Positions 16,836 to 26,218 of a stretch of DNA of 40,853 nt are shown here, one piece after another. The stretch's first letter is position 1, and each line of letters begins with the position of its first letter. The notes beneath the pieces were generated by a model. It saw only the letters and a program-made list of their open reading frames with translations. It was not told the origin of the DNA and searched no databases. This stretch comes from Planctomycetaceae bacterium (GTDB lineage: Bacteria; Planctomycetota; Planctomycetia; Pirellulales; Pirellulaceae), in assembly GCA_015490875.1 (NCBI GenBank), contig WFWZ01000319.1, positions 1-40,853 of the forward strand. Direction: 5' to 3'. The translations under genes were made by a program, and so were the position numbers.

Positions 16836-19106
16836 TTACTCTTGGTTGGCCGGAAGCGCTGCTACAACCGCCACATCGACCAGCAATTTGCGAATGTGAA
16901 ATCCGCGGTCCACAAAACGGCGTGTGAGTTCGTCGGGCTTGTCCAAACCAAAAGCGAGGATCGGCTGCTTGACGAACTCGTGAAAAACCTGCCGCACGAA
17001 CGCCTCGTGCGTTTCCGAACTTCCCGCCAGGTATTCGGCCAATTCCCGCGGTCCGTAGAACTCCACTTTATCTCCCGAGGCGAGCGTCAACCAGCCGGAA
17101 GCATCGATCGGTCGGCCGTTCTCCTTCTCCCGGAATCGGCCGGCCGCATCGAACGGCTCCAGTGGAAACCCCAGTGGATTGATCAAATCGTGGCATGTCC
17201 GGCACGCGGTTGGCTTCGTTTGGAACTCGATCCGTTGCCGTGTCGTCCAGTCGGGCTTGCTGTCGGCCGGGATCGGAGCCACGGCGACCGGGGGCACTTT
17301 GAGTCTTCTTCCGAGGATGCCGCGTGCCACGAAGACGCCGCGATGGATGGGTGAGCTGCTCGCGTGGTAGGCGAGTCCCGACAGGAGGAGCGGGTGCGTC
17401 AAGACGCCTCCCGCACTGTCCGGCTTGGGGACCGGCTGCCAAATGAACTCCAGGTCGCTCGAGGCCTTCCCGCCATACCATCGCGCAAGCCGAGCGTTCG
17501 CATACCAGTGATCCGACAGCAACAACTTGCGAAAGTCGCTCGCCTCTTCTTCCCAGGCGACTCGATGCAGAAACTTCTCCAGCGACGTTCGCAAGTCAGT
17601 GACGAGCTGCTGGTCGAAACCGGGGTATTTCTTCGTATCTTTGGTAATGTCTTCGAACCGATCGAGCCTCAACCAGTAGTAGCAGAAGACACCCCACTTC
17701 GACTGCGTGCGAGGATCTTGAAGCATCCTCTCGGCGGCTCGACGGATGTTTTCCTCCCCACGCAACTTGCCTTTCTCGGCCCAGTCCAGCAGCCACGGGT
17801 CGGGAATCGAGTCCCACAGGACAAAGGAAAGCCGCGACGCGATGTCGAAATCGTCGTATCCGTCATCGATCGTTTCGCGGTAGAGGAACCTCGGTGACAA
17901 GAGCGTGGCCAACACGATGCGTTTGACTGCCACGGTCATGTCACTTGTTCCCTCGAGGAAGCGGTCGACGTAGTCCCGTCGCGCGGCGTCGTCCAGCGGC
18001 CGGCGGAAGGCGCGTCGCACCCAGCGGTATCCGAAGGCACGCACCTTCTCCGGATCGTCCCGGCCCTCTTTTAGAAACTGAGGCATCGCATCGACTACCT
18101 GTTCGGCAACCGAGAGTGCGGCTGCAAGGACGGCTCGCTGCCATCCCTCGCCCACCTGATTCCCTCGTTCGTAGCCGTAGCTGCGGTCGTCGGGAGGAAA
18201 CGGCGTGTCGACGACGAGCACACGCGAGCCGACTTGAGGGGTCAAGTAGTCCGAAGCGATCACTTGAGGCTCGCGGTGAGGGCGGCGCCAGAGCAGCTGG
18301 ATCGAGGCGGCGGGGTCCTTGTACTTGAAATACTCGATCCGCAGCGGATACCAGCGGCCTCCGACGAGGAACACCGTGGCTCGATGCTCCCGCTGGTCGC
18401 CCGAGCGCACCCACGCGTCGATCAGCGCGTCCTTGGGATGGTTCAGCCAGAGTCGAAAACCATTGTGGCTGTGGACGATGATTTCATATTCGCCCGTCTC
18501 GGGAGCAAACAAACTTCCGTGCCATTGGATCGAAAACTCCTCCTTGCCGATCTTCTCCCCTGGACTCCCTTTGCCGAAATCGAAGTCGATCACCGGATCG
18601 ATCCGTTCCAACACCTTCTTGTCGTGCCGTAGGTGGCGGTGGTTGTGGTAGCTCGCCCAAAGGCCTCGCGCGTCACTGGTGGCGAGCTTCTGCTGCGAGT
18701 TGCCAAAGATCTCCGTTCCCAAGTCGGCGATCGCCTGGCGGTATTGGCGAACGGTCAGGCGAGCCAGCTCCTGCTTGGGACGTCCGGCGACCTGGTCCTG
18801 GGGAGGCTCGAAGAATCGGCGGAAGACGTACGTGGCCACCGCTTTCGCCTCCGCCCCCACACAGCTCTCCGGATCGTCTTCCGGCATCGTCTCGGCGATC
18901 GCCTGAGTCAGTCCCTCGAGTGTCTGCTCGCCTGCCAGCGGTGCCACATCCATCTCGGGATTGCCGCGCCCGTCCTTTCCGTGGCACTTGACGCACTTTT
19001 GCTCGTAGATCTTTTGGCCGTCCAAGTGGGCCGGCGGATCTGCATGGCTGCGCGGCAGTCCAAAGACGCCAATGAGGACCGCGGTTGTGATCGTCAGCCA
19101 CCGCAT
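16836..19106 (-). CDS. PA14-containing DUF1592-family cytochrome c protein, 756 aa
   Basis: This is a large exported protein of the planctomycete cytochrome group (PSD domains DUF1585/1587/1588/1592/1595). A signal peptide covers about 1-22. A mono-haem cytochrome c domain follows with CVKCHG (Cys38, Cys41, His42). Residues 165-290 form a PA14 domain ([20 protein letters not shown]), a carbohydrate-binding-type fold. The rest contains [20 protein letters not shown] (DUF1592), [15 protein letters not shown] and [20 protein letters not shown] (DUF1588) and [11 protein letters not shown] (DUF1585). CRTCH gives a second possible haem site. ATG 19106 is chosen at the signal peptide. Molecular function is unknown; polysaccharide or electron-transfer roles have been suggested for the family. 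Confidence 0.92.
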   Translation of the reverse strand: MRWLTITTAVLIGVFGLPRSHADPPAHLDGQKIYEQKCVKCHGKDGRGNPEMDVAPLAGEQTLEGLTQAIAETMPEDDPESCVGAEAKAVATYVFRRFFEPPQDQVAGRPKQELARLTVRQYRQAIADLGTEIFGNSQQKLATSDARGLWASYHNHRHLRHDKKVLERIDPVIDFDFGKGSPGEKIGKEEFSIQWHGSLFAPETGEYEIIVHSHNGFRLWLNHPKDALIDAWVRSGDQREHRATVFLVGGRWYPLRIEYFKYKDPAASIQLLWRRPHREPQVIASDYLTPQVGSRVLVVDTPFPPDDRSYGYERGNQVGEGWQRAVLAAALSVAEQVVDAMPQFLKEGRDDPEKVRAFGYRWVRRAFRRPLDDAARRDYVDRFLEGTSDMTVAVKRIVLATLLSPRFLYRETIDDGYDDFDIASRLSFVLWDSIPDPWLLDWAEKGKLRGEENIRRAAERMLQDPRTQSKWGVFCYYWLRLDRFEDITKDTKKYPGFDQQLVTDLRTSLEKFLHRVAWEEEASDFRKLLLSDHWYANARLARWYGGKASSDLEFIWQPVPKPDSAGGVLTHPLLLSGLAYHASSSPIHRGVFVARGILGRRLKVPPVAVAPIPADSKPDWTTRQRIEFQTKPTACRTCHDLINPLGFPLEPFDAAGRFREKENGRPIDASGWLTLASGDKVEFYGPRELAEYLAGSSETHEAFVRQVFHEFVKQPILAFGLDKPDELTRRFVDRGFHIRKLLVDVAVVAALPANQE

Positions 19107-19395
19107 GAGAACACCTCGCTTCCGGAGCGGATCGCCTCCAGTGCGTTTTGAAAGGAAAGGTTGTCGTGGGGAGGGAAAGCACGGCGGGAGTCGGGAACCG
19201 TGAGCGATTCTCGACCTAATGGTATTATTTGCGGAGTCGACCGAGCTTGCAAGGGAGTCCCGCCAAAGGTGCCGGCCGTCGAGGCGGGTAACGCCGCATC
19301 TTTTGGGGCTTGAGGCGGTGTGCGACAATACGAGGCAACGCGTCAGGCCGTCGCCGGTGTCCTCCGCGCGGCACGCGAAGGGACGACTAGGGGAG

Positions 19396-19980
19396 ATGCT
19401 CCAAACCATGCCGACTTCCCCGGATGCTTTGGTGATCGTCGATGTGCAACGGGATTTTCTCCCGGGCGGGGCGTTGGCCGTGCCCCGCGGGAATGAGGTC
19501 GTTCCCGTCCTCAATCGGTACCTTGCCTATGCCGCCGAGCACGGATGGCCCGTTTTCGCGACGCGCGACTGGCATCCGCCCGATCACTGCTCGTTCGAGT
19601 CCCAAGGTGGCCCTTGGCCAGTGCACTGTGTGGCGGACACCGAAGGGGCTCGGTTCGCCGAAGGGCTGGACCTTCCGTCGGAGACGATGGTCATTTCCAA
19701 AGGAACCGATCCCAACCGCGAGGCCTATTCGGGATTCGAACGGACCGAGTTGGAAGAGCGACTTAAGGAGTTGGGTGTTCGTCGTCTTTGGGTGGGAGGA
19801 TTGGCCACGGACTATTGCGTGCGTCAAACAGTACTCGATGGCCTGCGGCGGGGATTCGACGTTCGTCTGCTGACCGACGCTATCCGGGCCGTCAATGTCC
19901 ATCCCGAGGACGGCGACCGCGCCATCGACGAGATGATAGCTGGCGGCGCCCGGCCTGCCACCCTGGAGGACCTCCCGTGA
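19396..19980 (+). CDS. pncA: Nicotinamidase, 194 aa
   Basis: The enzyme hydrolyses nicotinamide to nicotinic acid and ammonia in the cytoplasmic NAD salvage pathway. Catalytic residues are visible: Asp16 in VIVDVQRDF, Lys102 in VISKGTD and the nucleophile Cys141 in GLATDYCVRQT. Metal ligands are likely Asp58 and His60 (RDWHPPDH), with His64 and His77 nearby. The preceding open frame to 19219 is out of family, so the start is ATG 19396, with GGGGAG just before it. Its stop overlaps the GTG start of the next gene in GTGA, so nicotinamide salvage to nicotinate mononucleotide is translationally coupled. Confidence 0.93.
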   Translation: MLQTMPTSPDALVIVDVQRDFLPGGALAVPRGNEVVPVLNRYLAYAAEHGWPVFATRDWHPPDHCSFESQGGPWPVHCVADTEGARFAEGLDLPSETMVISKGTDPNREAYSGFERTELEERLKELGVRRLWVGGLATDYCVRQTVLDGLRRGFDVRLLTDAIRAVNVHPEDGDRAIDEMIAGGARPATLEDLP

Positions 19981-21326
19981 CGATGTCCGTCCCCTTGCTG
20001 CTGACCGATCTCTATCAGCTCACGATGCTTCAAGGCTACTGGCACGAGGGCCTCGCCGGAGAAGCCGTCTTCGAACTCTTCGTGCGCAAGTTGCCGACCG
20101 AAAGGAACTTCCTGGTCGCCGCCGGCCTCGAACAGGCCTTGGAATACCTCGAGCACCTGGTGCTGACCGACGAGGAAGCCGACTACCTGCGATCGACTGG
20201 TCTCTTTGATGACCGCTTCATCGATTGGCTCGGCGAGATATGTTTTCAGGGTGATGTCGACGCCATGCCCGAGGGGACGGTGTTTTTTCCCAACGAACCG
20301 ATTCTGCGGGTGACGGCACCGATCCATCAGGCTCAGCTCGTGGAGACTCGATTGATCAATCTCCTGCAATTCCAGACCATGATCGCGTCGAAGGCGGCGC
20401 GATGTGTCTTGGCCGCACCGGGGCGCACTCTTGTGGAATTCGGACTGCGCCGCGCGCACGGAGCCGAAGCCGGCCTCATGGCGGCTCGAGCCACCTGTGC
20501 GGTCGGATTCACTGGCACGTCGAATGTGTTGGCCGGCCAGCGGTACGGACTGCCCATCTTCGGTACGATGGCCCACTCGTATGTCATGGCCCACGACAAT
20601 GAACTCGATGCGTTCCTCTCGTTCGCTCGCTCGCAGCCCAACAATGTCGTGCTTCTCATCGATACTTATGACACATTATTGGCAGTGGCCAAGGTGATCG
20701 AAGCGGCACGGATCTTGGAACGAGAAGGTATCCGGATTCGCGCCGTCAGGATCGATGCGGGCGATTTGGGGGAACTTGCCAAGGAGGTGCGGAGACGCCT
20801 GGACGCCGCCGGTCTCGAGTCCATAGGCATCTTCGTCAGTGGGGACCTGGATGAGTGGAAACTGAGGAGTCTCACTCAGCAGGAAGCCCCCATCGGCGGT
20901 TTCGGAGTTGGGACGCGGCTGGTGACCTCGCATGACGCCCCTTATCTCAACTGTGCCTACAAGCTGGAGGAGTATGCCGGTCTGGCACGACGCAAGGTCT
21001 CACCGGGAAAACAGACCTACCCGGGGCGCAAGCAGGTTTTTCGGCGGTACGGCGATGACGGCAAGATGGCCGGAGATACGTTGGCTGTTGCCGATGAGGA
21101 GTTGCCGGGCGAGCCGCTATTGGTGCCGGTCATGCGAGCCGGAAAACGTGTGGGACCTGCGGAATCGCTCGAGGTGATTCGACGGCGGACGCGAGAGCAA
21201 CTGGACCGTCTCCCCGAGGCTTATCGGCGACTCGAACCGGCGGCCCAATCCTTCCCACTGGCATTATCGGACCGGCTGCAGGCGTTGATCGCCGAAACGG
21301 ACCGCCGGTTGGGATTGGCCCGGTAA
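19977..21326 (+). CDS. pncB: Nicotinate phosphoribosyltransferase, 449 aa
   Basis: The enzyme joins nicotinic acid to PRPP, with ATP, to give nicotinate mononucleotide, the step after nicotinamidase. Family segments are LLTDLYQLTMLQGYW near the N-terminus, FELFVRKLPTERNFLVAAGL, VEFGLRRAHGAEAGLMAARA, GTMAHSYVMAHDNELDAFLS with the His that is phosphorylated in this family, IRAVRIDAGDLGELAKEVRR, FVSGDLDEWKL and GFGVGTRLVTS. GTG 19977 has GGAGGA seven bases upstream and overlaps the pncA stop. ATG 19983 two codons later is the alternative start. Length is normal for the family. Confidence 0.93.
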   Translation: MTMSVPLLLTDLYQLTMLQGYWHEGLAGEAVFELFVRKLPTERNFLVAAGLEQALEYLEHLVLTDEEADYLRSTGLFDDRFIDWLGEICFQGDVDAMPEGTVFFPNEPILRVTAPIHQAQLVETRLINLLQFQTMIASKAARCVLAAPGRTLVEFGLRRAHGAEAGLMAARATCAVGFTGTSNVLAGQRYGLPIFGTMAHSYVMAHDNELDAFLSFARSQPNNVVLLIDTYDTLLAVAKVIEAARILEREGIRIRAVRIDAGDLGELAKEVRRRLDAAGLESIGIFVSGDLDEWKLRSLTQQEAPIGGFGVGTRLVTSHDAPYLNCAYKLEEYAGLARRKVSPGKQTYPGRKQVFRRYGDDGKMAGDTLAVADEELPGEPLLVPVMRAGKRVGPAESLEVIRRRTREQLDRLPEAYRRLEPAAQSFPLALSDRLQALIAETDRRLGLAR

Positions 21327-21389
21327 GGGACATCCGGGTACAATTCGGCGAGCATGGCAGGTCGTCGACTACCAGAAAGGACGCTGAAG

Positions 21390-22478
21390 ATGAATGGTCG
21401 CTTGCGCGTTTGCACCGGAGTGTCGCTGGGATTCGCGGCACTGGCTCTTCTCTCTTCGTCCGCTGTGGCCCAGGTCGCGGCTCAGCCGGTCCAGCCCGTG
21501 CTGGGGTCGATACCTGAGGAGCGGATCATTGAATCAGCGACTGCCGTTTTGAAGGAAGCACTCGGCACCCCGGGTCAGGGAATTCCTCGCAGCATGCTGG
21601 CCAACGCCCAAGGCGTGGTCATTGTTCCTCGGTTGCTCAAGATCGGCCTGGTCGCCGGTGTCCGACACGGCAAGGGTGTCTTGATCGCTCGCGATGCCCA
21701 AGGCAATTGGGAGGCTCCGCTGTTCGTCACGATGACCGGGGGCAGCCTTGGATGGCAGGTGGGGATCGCCTCGAGCGACGTCGTCTTGGTCTTCAAGAAT
21801 CGGGGGCGCGTGGATCAACTGAAGAAAGGCAAGTTCACGATCGGGGTTGACGCGGCGGCGGCAGCCGGCCCGGTCGGACGGCGACTTGAGGCGGGAACCG
21901 ACGCGAAACTGAGTGCGGAAATCTACTCGTATGCACGTTCACGCGGACTTTTCGCGGGAGTTTCCATCGACGGCGCAGCTTTGCAGGTCGATCACGCGGC
22001 CACGCAAGCTTATTACGCATTCGGAAAGGTTCCCACGTCCGCGCTGACGCTACTGGGAGTCCTCCAAAGTGTTTCTACTCCGGCTGTCGGTGCTCCGGCG
22101 GCTGGCGCAGCGGCGGGAGGTGGCCAGATCGTTCAGCCCGCACCGGCCACGTCGTCGGCTGTGGTTTCGGTGGAGACCCGTCGGCAGGAATTCGTGACTC
22201 GCTGGAACACCCTGGCTGCTCTCTTGGATGAAGCTTGGCAGCGGTATCTCGGTCCGCCCGCCTCGCTCGTCCAACCGGGCCAGACATTTGGGCTCGAAGA
22301 AGTCCAAGCCCTCTTGAGGCGATATGACCGGGTCCAAACCGATCCGCAGTATCAGGTGTTGACTCAGCGGTCCGAATTCCAGGCGGCTCGCGAATCACTG
22401 CGGAAGTTCGTCGAGTTGCTCCAGGCACAGAGCGGATCGGGAGGCAAACTTCGCTTGCCGGCACCACCCTCGCAGTAG
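21390..22478 (+). CDS. SYLF-domain (Ysc84-like) exported protein, 362 aa
   Basis: SYLF domains bind phosphoinositides in eukaryotes; in bacteria their ligand is not known. A signal peptide spans about 1-28 (GFAALALLSSSAVAQ). The domain occupies about 50-225: SMLANAQGVVIVPRLLKIGL, GKGVLIARDAQGNWEAPLFV, SLGWQVGIASSDVVLVFKN, then SAEIYSYARSRGLFAGVSID and a following DHAATQAYYAF. An Ala/Gly-rich linker follows, then a mostly helical C-terminal segment of about 100 residues that I do not recognise. It lies 63 bases after pncB on the same strand, with AAAGGAC upstream of ATG 21390. Confidence 0.88.
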   Translation: MNGRLRVCTGVSLGFAALALLSSSAVAQVAAQPVQPVLGSIPEERIIESATAVLKEALGTPGQGIPRSMLANAQGVVIVPRLLKIGLVAGVRHGKGVLIARDAQGNWEAPLFVTMTGGSLGWQVGIASSDVVLVFKNRGRVDQLKKGKFTIGVDAAAAAGPVGRRLEAGTDAKLSAEIYSYARSRGLFAGVSIDGAALQVDHAATQAYYAFGKVPTSALTLLGVLQSVSTPAVGAPAAGAAAGGGQIVQPAPATSSAVVSVETRRQEFVTRWNTLAALLDEAWQRYLGPPASLVQPGQTFGLEEVQALLRRYDRVQTDPQYQVLTQRSEFQAARESLRKFVELLQAQSGSGGKLRLPAPPSQ

Positions 22479-22534
22479 CCGGCCGTGGGACGGAGAGGCG
22501 TTGCGGGAGTCACCGGCAAGGTACACGCTATGCG

Positions 22535-23887
22535 TCACGCCGAGGACTCGCTTTCCGTCGCTTGGTGGGAAACCGGAGGAAGCGTGGCGAGCAGGAAACT
22601 AACGCCCAACGTGGCGGCGACGACCGAGGCTGCCAGGATTCCGACCTTGGCCGTTTCGACTTGGTGAGCTTCCGTGAGTGCCAAACCGGCGATAAAGATG
22701 GCCATGGTGAAGCCGATGCCTCCGAGGCAGGCAGCGGCGGAGAGAACCTTCCAGGAAATGCCGTGCGGCAGTTCGGCTCGGCCCGATTTCACGGCTAGCC
22801 AGCTTGCCAGGATGATACCGACGGGTTTTCCCACGACCAGGCCGAAAATGACCGAGAGGGCAAGCGGCTCGACGAGCTCGCCCGGTGCCATGGGGATATC
22901 GGCGTTGCTCAAAGCGAAAATGGGCATGATCACAAAGCTGCTCCAAGGATGCAGCTTTCCTTGAAGGTATTCGGCTGGTGAAATGGTATCTCGCGCGAGT
23001 TGCTGAAAGCGCGTGATATGCTCGGATCGGTGCTCCGCTCGCGCCCATTCCCCGCTTTCGAACGCCTCGCTGGCTCGACGCAGGATGGCTCGAAATCCGC
23101 TTTCACTGATTTCGCTCTTCGCGGGGGCCGCCAGTCCCAAGAGCACGCCGGCGATCGTCGCATGGACTCCCGACTCGTGAATGGCGTACCATACGACGAC
23201 CCCCACAACGACATACACCGGAATCCTTCGCACACCTAGTCGCAAAAGGAGGAAGATAAAGAGGAGCCCCAGGCCGCCCCACATCAGCCATCTGAGGTCG
23301 ACGCCCTCACTGTATCCCAGAGCGATCACGAGAATGGCGCCGATGTCGTCCACGATGGCCAACGTGAGAAGAAAGACGCGGAGTTCGAGTGGCACTCGCT
23401 TGCCGAGAATGGCCATGCATCCCACCACGAAGGCGATGTCGGTGGCCATAGGGATTCCCCAGCCGTGAGCTGTCGGCTCTCCATGCTGCAGCGACAGGTA
23501 GAGCAGCGCAGGCACCACCATCCCTCCCACGGCTGCCGCCACCGGTAACGTTGCCTGGCGGACGCTCCGCAGTTGTCCGTGGACGAGTTCCCATTTGATT
23601 TCCAGGCCCACCACGAAGAAGAAGATGGCCATCAGGCCGTCGTTGATCCAATGGTGAAGGGAGTGTCGGAATTCGAATTCGCCGATCGTGATGCCGACCT
23701 TCGTTTTCCAGAACCCGATGTAGGCCTCCCCCCACGGCGAGTTGGCCATGATCAGAGCGACGACGGCTGCCAAGAACAGGACCACGCCGCTGGCTGCCTC
23801 CACGTGGAGAAACCTCCGAATCGGCTCCCGCAGCCGGTCGATCGGATATTGGGGAATGGCAGACGCGGCATCGTCGGCAGCACTCAT
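22535..23887 (-). CDS. nhaA: Na+/H+ antiporter NhaA, 450 aa
   Basis: NhaA expels Na+ (and Li+) in exchange for two protons across the inner membrane and sets intracellular pH. The family motifs are plain: DGLMAIFFFVVGLEIKWEL, WGIPMATDIAFVVG, the ion-binding pair Asp180-Asp181 in LTLAIVDDIGAILVIAL, FALSNADIPM and GKPVGIILASWLAVK with the conserved Lys. About twelve helices are visible. A loop of some 60 residues (about 265-325, rich in Glu, Arg and Ser) between helices is longer than in the E. coli protein. The gene converges on the SYLF gene and is upstream-adjacent to a repeat-rich gap, so regulation cannot be read. Confidence 0.95.
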   Translation of the reverse strand: MSAADDAASAIPQYPIDRLREPIRRFLHVEAASGVVLFLAAVVALIMANSPWGEAYIGFWKTKVGITIGEFEFRHSLHHWINDGLMAIFFFVVGLEIKWELVHGQLRSVRQATLPVAAAVGGMVVPALLYLSLQHGEPTAHGWGIPMATDIAFVVGCMAILGKRVPLELRVFLLTLAIVDDIGAILVIALGYSEGVDLRWLMWGGLGLLFIFLLLRLGVRRIPVYVVVGVVVWYAIHESGVHATIAGVLLGLAAPAKSEISESGFRAILRRASEAFESGEWARAEHRSEHITRFQQLARDTISPAEYLQGKLHPWSSFVIMPIFALSNADIPMAPGELVEPLALSVIFGLVVGKPVGIILASWLAVKSGRAELPHGISWKVLSAAACLGGIGFTMAIFIAGLALTEAHQVETAKVGILAASVVAATLGVSFLLATLPPVSHQATESESSA

Positions 23888-24329
23888 GGGGACGTCTCTC
23901 CTCGGCTGAAGCCACCATTGGGCAATGACAAGACGGGCCTAGTATAGCCGTAGCCGGGGCTGCCGGTGAGAGGTTGGGAGGTGCGGAAGTCACGCGGGTT
24001 ACGATAGGACCTATAAGACGCATAGGACCTATACGACTGGATAGGACATAGAGGACGTCTAGGATTGATTTCTTGGCTGTCACGTGGTGGCCGATGTTCC
24101 GCAGCTCGCCGCTCCGCGGCGAGTACCCTATATGTCCCATACGTCTTATAGGTCCTATGGCAACCAACGATCCACCAAGCCGATCCCGTCTGGCAACCCC
24201 AACCCCGCTTGATCAGATAGGGGCCTGAGTAGTATCCTGCTTGGTTCACTGCAGCATGATCCGGCCCCGGCGAGTTGTGCCGGTGCGCCCTGGCGATATT
24301 TCGACTGCCCGTTGAGAGGAGACTGTTTG
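23888..24329. other. Gap between nhaA and rpsP, mostly repeats
   Basis: The 442-bp region contains the nhaA leader and ATAGGAC-type repeats (described separately), and from about 24160 to 24310 the presumed promoter and leader of rpsP. No frame has coding character. Minus-strand translations read as simple Tyr/Arg repeats, which is the repeat and not a protein. Confidence 0.6.
24004..24158. repeat. ATAGGAC-type tandem and inverted repeat
   Basis: On the left, three units of about 18-20 bp start at 24004, 24022 and 24041, each beginning ATAGGAC. On the right, 24129-24158 is the reverse complement of 24004-24033, with 27 of 30 positions equal. The arms enclose about 95 bp, including GCTCGCCGCTCCGCGGCGAG, which can itself form a hairpin. 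The period of about 9-10 bases (GGACCTATA, GACGCATA) resembles dispersed intergenic repeats. Function is unknown. Confidence 0.85.
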
Positions 24330-24863
24330 GTGGCCGTTCGGATCCGACTGAAACGCATGGGAAGGCGGCATCGCCCCTTTTTCCGCATCTGTGCCATGGA
24401 CGCTCGTACGCCGCGTGACGGCCGCGTGATCGAAGAGCTCGGATACTACGATCCGATGGTCAAGGAGGTGGACGCTCGAGCCGTCCTCAAGGGGGACCGC
24501 ATCGACTATTGGCTCAGCGTGGGGGCTCAGCCGACGCCCAAGGTCAAAGTCCTTATCAAGAAGTACGGCAGCCAAGGAACGCATCTGGAACGCCAAAAGG
24601 AGGCGTTCGAGCGGCTCAAGATCAAACCCCAGGCTCCTCCACCGGTGGCGGTGAAGGCGGAAGCCGAAGAAACTCCGGAGGCGGAAGCCGAAGCAGCCCC
24701 CTCGGAAACCGAAGAGTCTCCGGCAGCCGAGGCTCCGGCCGCCGAGGCTCCGGCCGCGGACGAAGGTGCCCAGACGCCGACAGCCGAAGAGACGCGCGGT
24801 GAGGAGACGAGCGGGGCCGAAGGGGAGGCCGCGGAGGAAAAAACGGCGGAGGCTTCGGAGTGA
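24330..24863 (+). CDS. rpsP: 30S ribosomal protein S16 with acidic C-terminal tail, 177 aa
   Basis: S16 binds 16S rRNA early in 30S assembly. The first 80 residues are classic: VAVRIRLKRMGRRHRPFFRI, DARTPRDGRVIEELGYYDPM and DRIDYWLSVGAQPTPKV. Family members are usually 80-100 residues. Here about 75 extra residues follow, almost only Glu, Ala, Pro, Thr and Ser (for example EAPAAEAPAADEGAQTP), likely a disordered acidic tail. The GTG at 24330 is used, with GAGAGGAG eight bases upstream; TTG 24327 is possible. Next come trmD (17 bases later) and rplS, but rimM, normally between rpsP and trmD, is missing. Confidence 0.96.
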   Translation: MAVRIRLKRMGRRHRPFFRICAMDARTPRDGRVIEELGYYDPMVKEVDARAVLKGDRIDYWLSVGAQPTPKVKVLIKKYGSQGTHLERQKEAFERLKIKPQAPPPVAVKAEAEETPEAEAEAAPSETEESPAAEAPAAEAPAADEGAQTPTAEETRGEETSGAEGEAAEEKTAEASE

Positions 24864-24880
24864 ACTCGTAGCGATCGCCC

Positions 24881-25600
24881 ATGCGTTTTGACATCGTGAC
24901 GCTGTTTCCCGGGATCTTTCCCGGCTACCTGCAGCAAAGCATCCTCAGCAAGGCGATCGAGCGGGGCATCGTTTCCGTCCACCTGCATGACCTGCGGGAT
25001 TGGACTCACGATAAACACCGAAGTGTCGACGACCGGCCTTACGGCGGAGGACCCGGGATGGTGATCCGGGTCGAGCCGGTTGTCGAATGTGTCGAAGAGA
25101 TTCAGGCTAGAGGAGACGAACCCGGGCGACTCATCCTACTGAGTCCCCAAGGAAAACGACTCGATCAGCGACTCGTCAGCGACCTGGCTACCGCCTCGCG
25201 ACTGGTGCTCATCTGCGGGCGGTACGAAGGTTTCGACCAGCGAGTCATCGACATTTTGCAGCCGGAGGAGATTTCAATCGGTGACTATGTCCTCAACGGA
25301 GGCGAAGTCGCCGCCATGGTGATTATCGACAGCGTACTGCGATTGATTCCCGGAGTGCTCGGGGACGAGCGGAGTTCCCAGGAAGACTCGTTTTCCCAAC
25401 AGCACGGGATGCTCGAGTGTGCCCAGTACACGCGGCCGCGTGTTTACCGCGGGCGCGAGGTGCCTCCGATCCTGCTGACGGGCGACCATGAGCGGATTGC
25501 TCGTTGGCGACAAGAAGACAGTTACCGGCGGACTCGAGCCAAACGGCGCGATCTGCTCCCCGACCCGGAGCGTCCGCCCGAAGACGATTCAACGACTTAA
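24881..25600 (+). CDS. trmD: tRNA (guanine-N1-)-methyltransferase TrmD, 239 aa
   Basis: TrmD methylates G37 next to the anticodon in a subset of tRNAs, using S-adenosylmethionine, and prevents frameshifting. The N-terminus [20 protein letters not shown] and [16 protein letters not shown] are family signatures. The knot that binds SAM is visible as [17 protein letters not shown] and [20 protein letters not shown]. Arg and Asp residues for catalysis lie in [14 protein letters not shown]. Length is normal. No obvious Shine-Dalgarno lies before ATG 24881, so translation probably depends on the upstream rpsP. rplS starts 20 bases downstream. Confidence 0.97.
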   Translation: MRFDIVTLFPGIFPGYLQQSILSKAIERGIVSVHLHDLRDWTHDKHRSVDDRPYGGGPGMVIRVEPVVECVEEIQARGDEPGRLILLSPQGKRLDQRLVSDLATASRLVLICGRYEGFDQRVIDILQPEEISIGDYVLNGGEVAAMVIIDSVLRLIPGVLGDERSSQEDSFSQQHGMLECAQYTRPRVYRGREVPPILLTGDHERIARWRQEDSYRRTRAKRRDLLPDPERPPEDDSTT

Positions 25601-25620
25601 GAAACGAAAGGTTCCCTGCC

Positions 25621-25983
25621 ATGAAACACCGACTGCTCGACGTCGTCGAACAAGAGAGTCTCAAACCCGACCCGCCGCAGTTCGAGATCGGCGACACGGT
25701 CGACGTCCACACCCGGATCCTCGAAGGAGACAAGGAGCGAATTCAGGTCTTCACGGGAACCGTCATCGCCAAGAGCGGCAGTGGGACGCGGGAGATGTTT
25801 ACCGTCCGACGGATCGTGGCGGGTGAAGGTGTCGAGCGCAAATTTCCGCTCCACTCGCCGCGCATCGCCAAGGTCGTCGTCAAGCGATCGGCCGTCGTTC
25901 GCCGAGCCAAGTTGTACTACTTGCGCAAGCGCGTCGGTAAAGCCGTGCGACTCAAGGAACGCCGCGTCAAAGCGACCACCTGA
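25621..25983 (+). CDS. rplS: 50S ribosomal protein L19, 120 aa
   Basis: L19 sits at the 30S-50S interface. Family segments are plain: [60 protein letters not shown] and [20 protein letters not shown]. Length matches the usual 115-120 residues. AAAGG lies about ten bases before ATG 25621; the longer upstream frame overlaps trmD and is not part of the protein. It ends the rpsP-trmD-rplS set and is followed by inverted-repeat elements that could act in transcript end formation. Confidence 0.97.
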   Translation: MKHRLLDVVEQESLKPDPPQFEIGDTVDVHTRILEGDKERIQVFTGTVIAKSGSGTREMFTVRRIVAGEGVERKFPLHSPRIAKVVVKRSAVVRRAKLYYLRKRVGKAVRLKERRVKATT

Positions 25984-26037
25984 TCGACGGCATCTATCTG
26001 AGCGATTACCCTCAGCATCTCCCTGCGCGCAAACCCC

Positions 26038-26209
26038 CTTTGCGTCTTCGTGTCTTTGCGCGAGTTTTTTTGCGCGCAAAGGCGCCAAGGCGCAAAGAAA
26101 GGAAAAAAGGCAGAGGGGATGCGAGCGTGCTGCAAGAACAACCCCCTTTGCGTCTTCGCGTCTTTGCGCGAGGCATTCTTTTTGCGCGCAAAGGCGCCAA
26201 GGCGCAAAG
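26038..26209. repeat. Two copies of a 60-bp inverted-repeat element (GCGCAAAG type)
   Basis: Element 1 has arms at 26038-26062 and 26073-26097, element 2 at 26146-26170 and 26185-26209. Each arm is 25 bases; left arms begin CTTTGCGTCTTCG and right arms begin CGCGCAAAGGCGCC. Arms differ at three or four positions, almost all C/T changes, so RNA hairpins of either strand would form with G-U pairs. The spacers carry T runs. Both elements have the same orientation, 108 bases apart. Related elements lie near 38.5 kb. They sit between the ends of rplS and cutA, where a bidirectional terminator would be expected. Confidence 0.88.
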
Positions 26210-26218
26210 AAGAAACCG

